Below, in pieces: positions 12,779-24,672 of a stretch of DNA of 64,000 nt (its first letter is position 1; every line of letters begins with the position of its first letter). This DNA comes from Lagopus muta. Its lineage: Eukaryota > Chordata > Aves > Galliformes > Phasianidae. A model generated the notes under the pieces. The model did no database searches, had not been told where the DNA came from, and saw nothing but the letters and a program-made list of their open reading frames with translations. A program made the translations under genes and the position numbers. The DNA lies in the NCBI RefSeq assembly GCF_023343835.1, contig NC_064439.1, positions 28,621,933 through 28,685,932 on the forward strand. Direction: 5' to 3'.

Positions 12779-14496
12779 GAGTGCTCTTATGAGGACTCAA
12801 AGGAGAAACTCTAAAGTAGAAAGTAGCTGCACGAAGATGAAAATGGTTCTATAACTTAGTAAGTATTTGTAGAGAAAACTGTAGAATTATTTGGGGTATT
12901 TAACAAGACATTTTAATACCGTAAAATATTCTTTCAGTTTATCAGCAAGAATTTTCTGCATTTGGCATGTGGAATTCTGGTGAGGTTTTGTATGACAGTC
13001 AGCTCCAAGACATAGAGGAGTTTCTTTCCAAGTTCCCCCACAGCAGAAAAATGATTCTATTAAAAATTTACGTAAGACTGAAGTTCCTTCTCCTGCAGTG
13101 CCACCAGTGACAGGGAAAAGCAATAAATAGCACAGGACAAGAACTGCCTTTATCACTGTTTTGGACTGTGGTTGTTGCAGAGTTAAGCAGAATGCCTGTA
13201 CTTATTTGACATCAGGATTAAAAATAACCACAGAATGTAGTGATACTGGGAAGAGATTGCAGGAATATACCTGATTTTTGAAAAGGCTGTCTTTGTTTTG
13301 CTAAATGTCACCACTAAATGTCACCTCACATTTAGAGCTATAACACTGGCAAAAGGAAAGATTTCACAAAGCTGTAAACAAATTCCCAGGTCTGATAATC
13401 CCTTCCACTCCTTCTCTTTCACAGATGACACTTCTGCTAGAAGGCTCTCAAAAAAAATGTTCTCTGATGTGTATTTCAGCATGTCCAAACCCAGCATCAC
13501 TGTGCCTTGAGATTTTTTTGGCATAAGTGTCTTTGTTTTTCCACAAAGGAAAACAAGGCATGGAGATTTAGTTATTCTGTTTACAGACTATTTAAAAGAA
13601 AGAATCTGAGGTAAAATACAGATATGGATATTTTTAGGTTTCTCTTACTGTTGATGCAAAACACAGCACCAAAGCTTATGGAGCTTAATTGGCCCAATAT
13701 CCTGAAAAGTTGTGGATGGTTTCCTGCAGCTAGTAGAAATAGTTGTAAACCTAATTTTTATATCTTGAATACAAAGTACTCCAAACCAAAACCTTACCTC
13801 AGCCATCTGCATCCTGATCACCCTCATTGTATTTTGTATTTTCACTGCTCAAGAAATGGCTTTGTTCTTTTGTGCTTAGAACCACTGAAACTAAATGGAG
13901 TTTTCAGAGAGTGCCTTGAATCTGTGCTCAGGCTGCAGACCCATTTACACAATGGATATTTTAATCCAAATTTTAAACTCTTTAATTGCTAAGCAGAACA
14001 ACTCACAGAGATCTTGAAGATATTCATGGCCTTTGCAATTTGGGAAGGCTTGGTATCCCATCAGCTTCCCTTGGTGGCTGGAACACATGCGGCCAGCTGG
14101 CCGTCCCTGGCTGAGGGAGCAAGTTCTGCCTCCACTTTCTGTAAGGCTGGGTGAGCTATTTTTTCTGAGGGACATCTTGGCATCTGCAAATAAACAGTGC
14201 TTTCAGGAAAGCCTGTGTGTACACAGTCTTAGGCGTTTACACAAGGACAGGATGCTTCTGAACAAAATGCTAAATTTAGACTGAAACTTTTCAGCCACCA
14301 AAAATTTCTGTTCAAAATAAATCTTCTTTCTTGCTCCAAACCATTTTGAGATCTGTCCTCACAAGCTCCTAAAATCTATGTACTTAATGATTTTCTCCTT
14401 GAGCAAAGCAGAATGAGTGTTTTAATCAGAACCAAAGAAAATGTAAATGGCAAATAGAGCAAATCTATTTTTTGTTTGTCTGAGGTGGTCTTCCCA
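12779..14496. other. noncoding stretch, no gene supported
   Basis: Several overlapping short ORFs occur on both strands, up to 122 codons at 13624-13992 plus. They overlap open frames on the other strand, lack family motifs and lack convincing splice-site framing. A small tandem copy of CTAAATGTCACC is present near 13301-13325. Around 14030-14160 base composition is more GC-rich, but I recognise nothing there. Confidence 0.45.
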
Positions 14497-14605
14497 GAAT
14501 AACAGTATGACAGACTGGCTGAGGTGGGTCCATCTGGCCCAACCACACCTCAAGCAGAGACACCCAGAGCAGGGTACCCAGGACCGTGTCCAAGCAGCTT
14601 TCTGT
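14497..14605 (-). repeat. CR1 LINE 3'-end fragment (diverged)
   Basis: Read on the minus strand this is the tail of a CR1. On the plus strand it shows an AGAATAACAG-type edge, then GGCTGAGGTGGGTCCATCTG, the CCAACCACACC block, and a CACCCAGAGCAGGGTACCCA-type block that corresponds to the conserved CR1 segment just inside the 3' UTR. It is about 110 bp, strongly diverged and 5'-truncated. Family call from remembered consensus. Confidence 0.75.
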
Positions 14606-14612
14606 GGAATAC

Positions 14613-14699
14613 AAAGGCAATCAGTGGTGTTTGAGCTAATTCCAGGGTAAACTGGAGGACAATGAGGTGCTTTCTAAGCAGATCACACTAATGCCAAAC

Positions 14700-14735
<36 letters not shown>

Positions 14736-17700
14736 ACAAAACAAAACAAACAACAAGAAACAAGTCATTATATGTCATGTAAGTACATATGCTTCATTAT
14801 ATGTACTAGGAAACAGCAGATACACATAAAATACATAGCAGAGGAGACTGTTTTCTTTCAAGAGAACATGTATTTTTCATTTCCTGGATGCACCAAAATT
14901 TTTATTTTCTCACAAAAACTTTGTAGTTGATGTAGCAAAATAACAGTATATACGTATTGTTATACAAACATTATTACATTTTATAGGAGGAAAAACAGAT
15001 TTTGCAGATGCAGGAAAAGGATAGGAGTGGGTAAATAGGGAGAACTTCAGTATTAGTTACTGAGAGAGGGATCTTTTAAGCCCTCACTTTTGTGTCATCA
15101 GTGTTCACATTGACAAGACATCGATTTTGAAGTCATTCAGAATGTAAGTATGTGCCATGAGATTAATAATTTTGAAATCTTATCCTCTATTATAAGAACG
15201 TAGCCACAGAAATTGTGCATTTCTATGTGACCAGGAAACAGCTCAGGCACATGTGGCTTGAAAAGCAGAGGAAGGTGCAAAGCTTACAGCATGAAAGACG
15301 TAAGACAAGACATCTGAAGTTGTAATGGGGAAAGAACTGTGTGCAACCTCTATGACTAGTTGTACTAATCCTTCCGTATGATTCTTCCTTCATCTTATTG
15401 CTGGATAGAGTGTGCTCTACACCCCAACACAAACTGTCTTGATTTGGATCTTTACACAAGCAGGAAAAGCAGAATTTCTTGATATTTCTTGGACATGGAA
15501 ACAAACTACTTGAGTTGATTCTAATTTTTTAATCCTGTTGAAGCCATCACTGGATAAATATGGGTGTTACTCATAAGATTTCCTTTGAATATAGTCATTC
15601 TGGCTGCAGAAGTTCAGCACTTTCTCCTTTCACATGCTAATGTAGATATAAACCAGTAAGAGAATGTCTTCTTTGCATGAATTACAGAAAAGGAAATGAA
15701 TCAAGAGTGAATTGCTGTTTCCACCTTTGAAGACTGAAAGCAGCAGAGTTACGAAGCACTTTCCAAAATAAAAATCACTATGCACTCCTCATTATGATAA
15801 AGCCAACAAGTACAAATCTGTTTTTCCAGGCAGCATCTTAGAGCAAGGTTCTATGGGGTCTGTCTCCAAGAGAAGAGACTGTAGCAGAAATTACAAATAA
15901 CATTCCAGTTACTGTGTAGCTTCTTTTTGAAGAGAGCATTTTTTTTCTCAGTATATACCTAATGGGTTATCTCAGCAGCCAATGTAGCATTTCAGTTCTG
16001 AACATTCAAGCCATCTGTGTATTTATGCCTCAGGCAGCAGCAGTAATTTCATTAGTCAGAAAATAATTTGGGTTTGCTGTCACTGATAGCTGGGAATAAT
16101 TCTAAAGAAAGTAAATGTACAAGCTGTCCTTTAATAAATGTATTTGTGTGGTGGAGAGGGTAGAATTAACCTGACAGATGACATGAAAAATTCACCAATT
16201 ATTTTTGGCTAAGGCAAAGCCTTTGCTACCCTGCCTATTTTCAGTTTTAAGTCCCTGAATGTTGCAAATTTTGACAATGTATCTTCTTACACAAGATTCT
16301 TCAGAGCAAAAATTCACTGGTATGGTGACCAGAGTGAATGGGGGTAGCGTGGTGCCTACCTCCACTGTGCAGGTAGAAAAAATTAAGGCATTGGAACCTC
16401 ATTCTGTCCAAGTAACGGGGAGAGGAGAGTAGCGGAGCACTTCTCACCTTCGAGTTGCTCTTGGGAAGGCACTTAGCCCAGATTTGCTCACAGTAGCTTG
16501 AGCAGGAATTGCAATACGCTTTTTTACAGCTACATTGTGTTATTGACTAGTGTGGCCATGCCTTGTTCAAATCCTCATGCCTTTTGTCTCAGAAAACATT
16601 ATTTACCAGAGAAATCTTATTTCTTATAGATTTAGTTCCCTTGTTCATTCTAATAAGCCACTATGAAGATCTACTCTTCTGTTCTCGGAGATGATGAACA
16701 TCAATTTCATCTCACTCAAGAAACTACGCACTTTCCCTTTAACAACTCTAGAGTACAGATAATTTCTGATTAGAATTAATTATATTTATTAAATCTAAGA
16801 TGTACAAATACTTTTTTAAAGGATCCAAACTCAATTATTTTACTGCTAGTATCACTTGATGATATTAAACATAACACAGAATTTCACAAAGTATTCTTCT
16901 TATGGTATGTGAGCATGACTCCAGTCTTAGAAGAAATTCTTTGCTGTTTGTATTTTGTGATGCCAGACTTTTAGGAAAGGCATTGTATGCAGGGGAGTTT
17001 GCTTTCTGCTTTCACATCTGTAATAGGAATTTAACTCCTGAGATTTAAAGGTTCCCTGTGAAGCAGGCATGGCAAAGCAGGATAACATTCCTGAGGTAAA
17101 AAAGGGATTCCTTCCATCTGATTTCATGACCTCTATCTAAGTCCTAGCCAGTTACATGCATACAATAAATAGTGCCAAAATATCTTTGCTCTGTATCAGT
17201 GATTTCTTTTGTGGTGGGAGCATGGATCTTTAGGCCCTTCATAATCTGATGCTACTCAGAAAAGAAGGCCTAATATAAAGTTTAATTGCTGGTAAAGCCT
17301 ACAGTAAATATTTGTGATGTTCTTCAACTCCTTTCCCACAGTTTTGTACAACAGAACAAACAATAGCAAGCTCAAGATTCGAATGGAGATGCAGAAACGA
17401 TGTCGTTGAGATAAGTTTAATGTTATGTGCCTAATGCAGCGTTACCAGGATGAAGCTCCCTGTTGCCGAGATAGATGACCAACTTGCAGCTGAGTTCTCT
17501 GTTAGCTGAATCACAAAAAAAATTTTCCTAGTGACTTTGAAGGAAGAAGAGATCAGCTGCCATGACTTCTTCATTCTGCATTATCTCTGAGACCTGGAAG
17601 CATGATAGTTCTCAACATCTCTCAGGGATGCTTCAGACCTTGAAGAAAATACTCAGCACCTTTTGAGTCACACCCAGCCATGTTTCTTAACGGCTACACT

Positions 17701-18952
17701 AAGCAAAATATTTGTCAGAAAGATATGACTGTAACTGTTGCATAGTTGTAATAGACGCATAGTAACCATTCTCATTTCCCAGAAACATGAGACTTCAAGT
17801 GGGCTCTGAGCTGGCAAAGCAGTGAGTTTTTTCTTTCTCATTCTTTATGGCAGAACAGGTATTATCTATCTTCTCCACTCTGGAAGCCCCAAATAGCACA
17901 GGAGCCTTATTCTAGCACAAGCTGTATAGACAAGTGCTGCAAAGGGTGTTCAAATAATAATAAAGGCCTGCAACTTCATGTTTGAAATCAGTTTGAAAAC
18001 TCATATATACCTTACCATACTGAATTTAATGAGCCTGCTTACCTGAAATATATCATGGGAATGTGTGTGTGCATGACTCAGACCTTTGACAGAAATGTAG
18101 GTGGAAGAAAAATATCCTGAGTAAATATGCTAAAATGTTTAACAGTCAGATGCTACAAGCAAGCCCATCCTCCAGGCCATCATTCCTTTTGAAAAGCTAT
18201 CACCCCTTATTACAGTGGAGCAAATGGAATTCTGAATGGGCATGGCCACAGCATAAAGGGATGATGAGTACCCTGCTACCTGGCAGGGCAGGCCAGGGCA
18301 GTGGTGTGATAACTGTGCCAGTCACTGGGAATTAAGAAGTAAAAGGAAGAGAGAGAAGGCAGCCTGAAGGCTTTCTATGCTACTTATTTGAACACAGAAA
18401 TGATTGAGTAAATCGGCTTAAGGCATATCCAGATTGCAAAAGCATATATATGTGTGGTCTGAAGATCCTTTGGTTTGAAAGTCCATTGAATGAATTTCAT
18501 TCAAAAAAACTCATCAGTAAAATCTCATTTCTTACTGTATTTTCACAAACCTTCCAAAATACAAGGAATTCTCCTGAAAATGTTCACAAAAATGTTTTAA
18601 ATCCCATGTGCACAAAATATATTCAGAGAAAGCTTCTTTTGTTCTTCAAATATGTCTAAATTATGAAAGAAAAAAAGCAGGTTTTGTAAGATTTTTTTGT
18701 AAGGGGAAGATTGTAAATGGTTGTGAAACAGTCCATTCACAGAGCCTTAGTTTTCCTTTGAAGAATTCCTTTCTGAAAAAACTGGAGATTCCTGTGGTGC
18801 TATGGGCTGAGGGGATTCTCTTTCGGTGTGGACAGAATGTAGGATACAGTGCCACAGAGATTTATTGACTGTTTTTCTGGATATGAAGGTCTCTCTTGCC
18901 TCCCATAGACTCCTTTCTCTAGCCAGTCAAATGTCAGGAAAAAAATGGCACA
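14613..18952. other. noncoding stretch with poly(A) run
   Basis: A 31-base A run at 14704-14734, followed by A-rich CAAAACAAAAC sequence, is the only clear simple repeat. It could be the tail of an unrecognised retroposed sequence or plain slippage; no parent element is recognisable upstream. The region holds only short ORFs (93 codons or fewer) without motifs. Confidence 0.5.
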
Positions 18953-19284
18953 TGTAGTAGAAATGCTGTCACAGCTTGAAACCGTGATTGAGCACCTGGT
19001 ACGAAGGCAGGACCAACCCAGGGCAGCTCAGGTGCAAACTATGCACCTGATCAGTGGATTCAAGACCCACCCCTTCCCAGACCTCATTTAAGAGTTGGCA
19101 GTGGAGGTGAGAATGTTGTGCTGGAAATCCCTGTCTACCTGAGTCCTTCCAAGGGTAAGTACATTTTTCTTCCTTCATTTTTGTCTACAGCTGTTGTATT
19201 TGAGCTTGTTTTAGTTTGTTGTGACCTAGGACTTTTCTACCCCTGCTATTATTGCTGTACTTTCCATCATGTGATGCTGTAACA
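18953..19284 (+). mobile_element. solo LTR-like element, copy 1 (332 bp)
   Basis: This block is homologous to a second copy at 35377-35799 in opposite orientation. Shared landmarks in order are: a TGTAGTAGAAATGCT-like start; GTGATTGAGCACCTGG; a GCTCAGGTG block; a perfect 26-bp identical block at 19067-19092 (the copy 2 counterpart is 35648-35673) that ends in TTTAAG; GGCAGTGGAGGTGAG; a GGTAAG sequence at about 19154-19159; and a CTATTAT block near the end. It begins TG and ends CA (19281-19284 AACA), with imperfect inverted termini (TGTAGTAGAAATGCTG versus TGTTACAGCATC), which fits an LTR. No internal retroviral region or second LTR is adjacent, so it would be a solo LTR. No convincing target-site duplication is visible. 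The element class is inference; a nonautonomous DNA element is the alternative. Confidence 0.65.
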
Positions 19285-20585
19285 ATGTGGAAGAAGGAAC
19301 TGGAACTGGAGTAGTAGCGTCTGGATCCTTAAACAAAAGTGAAGGCCATACAGTTTTCTTCAAAAGCGCAAAATATAAGGCAAAAACTTCACTCATTTCT
19401 CCTCAGTATGCTCTGTGTTAAGGAGTTCTGGAGGAACACTGTCTAACCGTGGTTTTCTGGCTCACTGGGTGTAAAGTTTGTTTCCCAGAGGAAAGCTGCT
19501 AGAACACAAGACCTTATTTTGCTATAGAGCCACAGAAGCTGCATCCTTTACACAATCTTTATCCAGCTGATTATTCACACAGATACATGCCCATCTCTGG
19601 AATATTACTAAAGGAAGAATGAAAGTACACCCAAGTAAATCCCATCTCAATGAAGTACTGAAGCGTTAATGTTCAGTCAGTTGAGGCTTTAGAGTAAAAT
19701 GGATGAGGTGATCAGTGTTCTGCAAGTTACAACTGAAAGGCTATAGTGAAAACTACGACTTTAAATTAAAAAAAAAAATACAATCCTTTGTATTTAAAAA
19801 AAAAAAAAAAAAAGTATCAGACAGTGGCCTTACTTTTGAGCTGTGTGAGATTGGGGAAAAAAAAAAAAAAAAAAAAATATCTGTAGGTAATCTCCATGTT
19901 TGCCTTACTGTAATTCATCAAGGAGTGCAGTGTGTTGCTTTCCCATTCTAGAAAGCAGTCCCTTGCAGGTATCTTGTACTGGAAGGGCTCTCACTGCTGC
20001 AAAGGGAGTGTAAGCTGTGCTGAGATGTGGTAAGCTTTCTGTGATGGACATTTTCCATATAGTGTGTACAGGGAGCTTGGATTATTACATTCTCATTTTT
20101 ATAGGATACTTGACACCATTTCTGCATTAACTGATGTGTTGATGTATGCACATACTTGGAAGATCTCCTGAGCTGTCAGATTTAAGAAAAATGGAAAGTT
20201 CATCAGTAGTCCAAAAATGCTTTTTGCAAGCCATTGTTGTTTACATTGGACTGCTCACTCCAGGGGTTATTTTGGAATGTGCTTTGCACTGGGATTTGAG
20301 GTTTTTCAATAGGGAAACTCCAGTTAATATTTACGTTCAAAACATTCTTTTTTAGTTTAAAAAAAAAAAAAAAAAGCCAGAACCATTTGGATATTTATCC
20401 AAGATGCATTTTTGTTGTTGTGCGTTCAGTTCTTTATCCTGCTGTGCTGTATCTCTTTATTTAAGACTTGAGTTTAAGATATGTGGTATGGGTCACTGAG
20501 AGATTTTTTTTGTCCTCTTTTTCTCACCTCACTCCTCTCCAAAAAAAAACAAAAAAGGCTCAGTCTTAAGTAAATGGCAGAGTAA
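19285..20585. other. noncoding stretch with A-runs
   Basis: Contains poly(A) runs near 19798-19813, 19857-19877 and 20359-20376. Short ORFs through these runs encode lysine stretches and are artefacts. No gene recognised. Confidence 0.55.
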
Positions 20586-20646
20586 TATATATATAATTAA
20601 TATATTTATATTTAATTATAATTAATATTTATATATATATATATAT
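20586..20646. repeat. AT microsatellite, (TA)n with TTAAT interruptions
   Basis: TA dinucleotides at both ends flank a TAATTAATATATTTATATTTAA-like core, giving an almost G/C-free 61-bp block that can fold on itself. Simple-sequence DNA. Confidence 0.85.
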
Positions 20647-21935
20647 CATGATGTATATACTATTATTATTTATAATACATATCTGTATTATATATAGACC
20701 CAGCTATGCATGGTTGCTGTGGGGTTCCATGTTGTATCCATGTTGTCCAGGGCTATTTTGGAACAGAAGACTTTGGAAGACAGTAAAAGAAAGGACTAAA
20801 ACTTTCTCAGGAAAAGATATTTTAAATAGCATAGAAAGTATTTAACATCCCACTTCTTCGCCAGAAGAGGTCTCTTTAAAGCACAAACAGGAATGATGAT
20901 TATATGTTGGTTAGGTGTAGTAAGGGAGTCAGTAGTCTGAGATTTGATGCAGAGTTATGATTTTGCTTAGCTGCAGTTAAAAAATGATAATATCTTAGCT
21001 ATTGTACAGTTTCTGATTTCCTGTGAAATAATTTTAAGCATGAATAGTTTTCATATGCCAATAGCAAAATGCTGTTAGGTCTAATATATATGATTTAATA
21101 TATCTATTGCATGTAGAAGCACAAGTACAGATTTCTAGCAATCAAAGTGATGCAAAAAATCATTTCTACGTAATTACAAAAAAACAGATTACTTTAAACT
21201 GGATGCTTCAAACCTCTACTTAAGAGACTGAAACTTAGAAAATGCAAAGGTTGACTCATTATACCGTAGCTTCGCTCAATACTTCTCATGGTGCAAAGGA
21301 ATGAATTCCCTAACAAATAAGAAGGAACACAATATCTCTGTTGCAGCCTAAGTTTAAGACGCATGCAGTGCTCATGTTTGCTGTATACAAATCTTCTCTG
21401 CTTCACCATCATTTATAGTTGAGTCAACTAAATAAAACTTACTAAAATGTTGAACTAGTTTGCTCTCTCCCGTACTATAGAGAATAAGAGAGTAAGAATT
21501 AGTCTGAAATATTGTTTCTTTCTGTGTTCTTCTTCTTCACTAGGAGACAGAAAATATCTTGGTTGGATCAGAGGGTCAGGGTCAGAGTATGCTTTTATTT
21601 CAGCATGACCCATTTAAACTTGGGGGAAGGATATTGCTTTCAAATGGATTTTTAACACAGACCACAGAGAGGCTATTCTGCAGTTTAAATTAACAAGGAC
21701 ATGCCTTCCAAATTGTATTCTGAACGGGATCTGGCTTCGGTAGGGAAGAGAGGTTTGTTACTCCCACAACAAGGGCTTATGAAACATTTTAATAAACAGT
21801 AAGGCTTTCTCTGAAAAGAGCGCCTTGACAACCAGTATGCAGTACTCAAATATATGCATAATACATTCAGACTGAACAGCCATTGTATTCTAAGAAACCA
21901 TGGCAGACTAGTGGATGAAGTCCTTATTTTCACAG
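20647..21935. other. noncoding stretch, nothing recognised
   Basis: AT-rich sequence with short ORFs (82 codons or fewer) on both strands and no family motif. No repeat family or RNA gene identified. Confidence 0.55.
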
Positions 21936-22016
21936 TTTTTTTTATATATATATAAAAAAAATATATATATATTTATATAAATATATATATAAATATATAT
22001 ATATATATTTTTTTTC
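21936..22016. repeat. AT-only array with perfect 26-bp T8-(AT)5-A8 palindrome
   Basis: Bases 21936-21961 are T8, five AT, then A8, which is a perfect palindrome. It is followed by (TA)n interrupted by TTTATATAAA-type segments and closes with a T run at about 22008-22016. The roughly 80-bp block is free of G and C. It should cruciform or slip easily and is probably length-polymorphic. Confidence 0.9.
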
Positions 22017-23606
22017 CACAGCATTTATTGGAGTGGCCTTTCCCATAGTATTTTCCACAAGGGGTTTTAGTTAGTCCCAGTCGTGTTTTCTCCTGCCTTC
22101 TAGTCCAATGGGGCATTTTTCACCTGTTAACTAACAAGGGATCTTGTGTGGGGGAAAATGTCATCTCATTATACCTTGCAGAGAAAGATTTTTCTAAGTC
22201 AGAAAGATTACATTAATTGGTCTCAAAATCTTATCTACCACAGTTTCCACTTGTTCAGGTTACCAAAACATATCACTTGGAAAACATTTGAATATAAAAA
22301 CTATAGCTTCTCGAAAATCTCTACAAAAACATAGCTTTTGATATGAGAGAGTCAGGTTAGACAATCATAAGTAAGTCTTACCAGACCTCTGCCCCATTCT
22401 AGGCTTTGAATACCCAGAATCTGACAACTGATGAGACACATCAGGCTCAAAAAAAGCTGGAAAGCAATATCAGACCTTCTGGATACAACATGGACTTGAT
22501 GTTGAACTAGTTTACTTTTTCAAGTCCCAGGATGAAATGAACTGTGTCAGAAGATGTTACTCTCTGTATTGGTGCGCTCCTTAAAGTACAAAATTTGTTT
22601 TGTTTGCTTGCATGGAGGCTTAACAATGTAGACACTCTTTTGGAGTATGGTTCCAGATTTCATGACTCACTGATGGTGACTTTTTCATTTTGTTTTCCAA
22701 ACTGTCTCATTGTTTACTTCCAAAATTTCCATTGACTTCAGAGGAAGTAGGATGGCGCCAATGAAGTTCTTGCAGCTTAAGAAATCTGTCCAAATTTGTC
22801 ACTAGCTTGAATAATTTGGTTTAAGAAGTCCTTTTATATGCGGGCTAATTGCTGTAGCAATTAATACAGCCATTTGTATTTTCCAGAATTCTTTCTCTTT
22901 TGCTCACATTATAATTATACGTATTATCTTACATCAGTGATTAAATTAAAATGCTTTCTTCTTAACCCTTTAATTAATAACCCCCAATAATGAGCTGTAA
23001 AGCACTGTCCAGAGTAAAAACTAAAGAAAATTATGCAAAGACCACTTGTAAGAGCATGTTATCTTTTTTTATTGCTGGATTTCAGATAATGCCCCAGGGG
23101 CTTCATTTGGGTGGTCAAGTAACTCTGTACGATGAGTAATAAACAAATAATTCTACACCCAATTCTGTTTTACTCCCACTGAGCTGAGATACCTTATGCA
23201 AGTAGTTCCACTTCAGTATTCAGGCATGCAGTTAATCCTAGCTATTTATACGGCTTGTTACCACACCCTCAAACAAAGGATACAGTAGAAAAGTAGAAAT
23301 CTGACCGATAAAATGTTTTTCTTTTTTAAGGCAAAAAAAAAAAAAGGCCATATTTGTGACTCAGACATCAACATGGTTACACTTTTCAATTGAAAACTAA
23401 AATCCACATAGAACTTTAATGATTTTTACTTTCTAGATTTTTAAGGAGCATTCATAAAATTCAAATACCTGCTTTTTGAATTGTACATTTTATAATAAAT
23501 GGATTATCACTGATGCTTTTTTTTTTTTTACTTAGTTGTGTACTAGTTTTACCAAAGGCTTTTTTTTCTGTTATGACTCATTCACTGAATATTAAGTGTT
23601 GTTCAT
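22017..23606. other. noncoding stretch with possible conserved element near 22.8-23.0 kb
   Basis: No gene recognised. The 22800-23010 part is rich in TAAT-type motifs and includes the palindrome listed separately at 22846-22863. A T run sits at about 23518-23530, just before the CR1 at 23607. Confidence 0.5.
22846..22863. promoter_or_regulatory. perfect palindromic homeodomain-type site
   Basis: TAATTGCT-GT-AGCAATTA is a perfect inverted repeat with 8-bp arms and a 2-bp spacer. TAATTG is a core bound by many homeodomain proteins, so this has the form of a paired (dimer) site. The flanking 150 bp add further TAAT and ATTA cores, including TTTAATTAATAA near 22970-22981. Function is inference; AT-rich DNA produces such cores by chance, though a perfect 18-bp arrangement is less common. 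Confidence 0.35.
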
Positions 23607-24071
23607 GGAATCACAGAATTGTAGGGGTTGGAAGGGACCTCCAGAGATCATCGACTCCAACCCCCCTGCCATTGCAGGTTCCCTACACCAGGTCACACAG
23701 GTAGGCGTCCAGGCAGGTCTCGAACATCTCCAGAGAAGGAGACTCCACCACCTCCCTGGGCAGCCTGTTCCAGTGCTCCGTCACCTCACTGTAAAGAAGT
23801 TCTTGCGCACATTTGTGCGGAACTTCCTATGCTGCAGTTTCCAGCCGTTTCCCCTTGTCCTGTCTCCACTCACCACTGAAAAGAGTCTGACTTCGCCATT
23901 CTGCCCCCCACACCTTAGATATTTATAGACCTGGATCAGGTCTCCTCTCAGTCTTCTTTTCTCAAGGCTGAACAGACCCAGTTCACTCAGACTTTCTTCA
24001 TAATAGAGATGCTCCAGGCCCTTCACCATCTTTGTGGCCCTGCTCTATATTGTCTTTCAGCAGTACATGTT
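23607..24071 (-). repeat. CR1 LINE 3' portion, well preserved
   Basis: A minus-strand CR1 whose 3' end lies at the left edge. The plus strand reads GGAATCACAGAATTGTAGGG, then the GGTTGGAAGGGACCTCCAGA signature, the CCACCTCCCTGGGCAGCCTG block, GTAAAGAAGTTCTTGCGCAC and the GACCTGGATCAGGTCTCCTC block, and ends near CAGCAGTACATGT. It is about 465 bp, 5'-truncated inside the end of ORF2 / 3' UTR as is usual for CR1. It is one of the least diverged copies here. Overlapping ORFs in it (23596-23928 and others) are repeat-derived. Confidence 0.95.
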
Positions 24072-24640
24072 TAGTAATATTAATGAGTTCAGCTTGATTT
24101 TTATTTTTTTCCCTTTGGGAAAAATACCTAATTGAGACATGCTTGTTTTACTTTTGCTGCTACTGAAAATCTTAAGACCCACAGGATATTCAGAGCTGTG
24201 GGATGCAGTTATGTTGTAGGAACTGAGTATCTTAAAATCCTGTCAGATTTTGCAATTTCATATGTCAGCATTTCTCTTTTATTATATTTTTAATTATTAT
24301 TTTTAGTTACTTTTCCTTCTAGCCACCCACTCCAAAAGACTTCAGTGGAAAATCTAGAAAGATTTACTCTATTAGTGTTTTAACTGAAAACAGAGTTTGG
24401 CAGCTAATCTCCTCCCAAATATCTAAACATCAGCAACTACTCTGCTTCCCCTCTGGAGCAAAATGTATGCTGTACTCTAGACAACAAAACACAGAATGTG
24501 AAATATGTATGCATATATTTTGGTGTGTGCATACTCTGGCAAGGCTTCTTAGAAAGTACAACTGCAGCTCAAGTTCAATGAAAGACTGAATACTATACTG
24601 AATACCATACTATCTGCTTTTTTTTAGGGGTCAGATTTTC
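24072..24640. other. noncoding stretch, nothing recognised
   Basis: AT-rich sequence between the CR1 and the C-tract. No gene, RNA or repeat recognised. Confidence 0.55.
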
Positions 24641-24672
24641 GCCACCACCCCCCCCTTCCCCCCCCTCTCCCC
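24641..24672 (-). repeat. C-tract with minus-strand G-quadruplex potential
   Basis: The plus strand carries C8 (24648-24655), TT, C8 (24658-24665), TCT and C4 (24669-24672). On the minus strand this is G4-AGA-G8-AA-G8, enough G-runs to form an intramolecular four-tract quadruplex. The matching C-rich strand could form an i-motif. No adjacent gene is seen. Confidence 0.7.

Noticed and set aside
12518..12854. Hydrophobic F/L/C-rich ORFs
   Set aside because: Generated by a T-rich low-complexity tract in two frames; not credible transmembrane proteins.
13624..13992. 122-codon plus ORF
   Set aside because: No motif, an overlapping minus ORF, and no promoter or splice framing.
16370..16430. MIR/SINE-like GAAAAAATTAAGGCATTGGA...GTCCAAGTAAC segment
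   Set aside because: Only a loose resemblance to the conserved core of old amniote SINEs, with too few matching blocks to call without an alignment.
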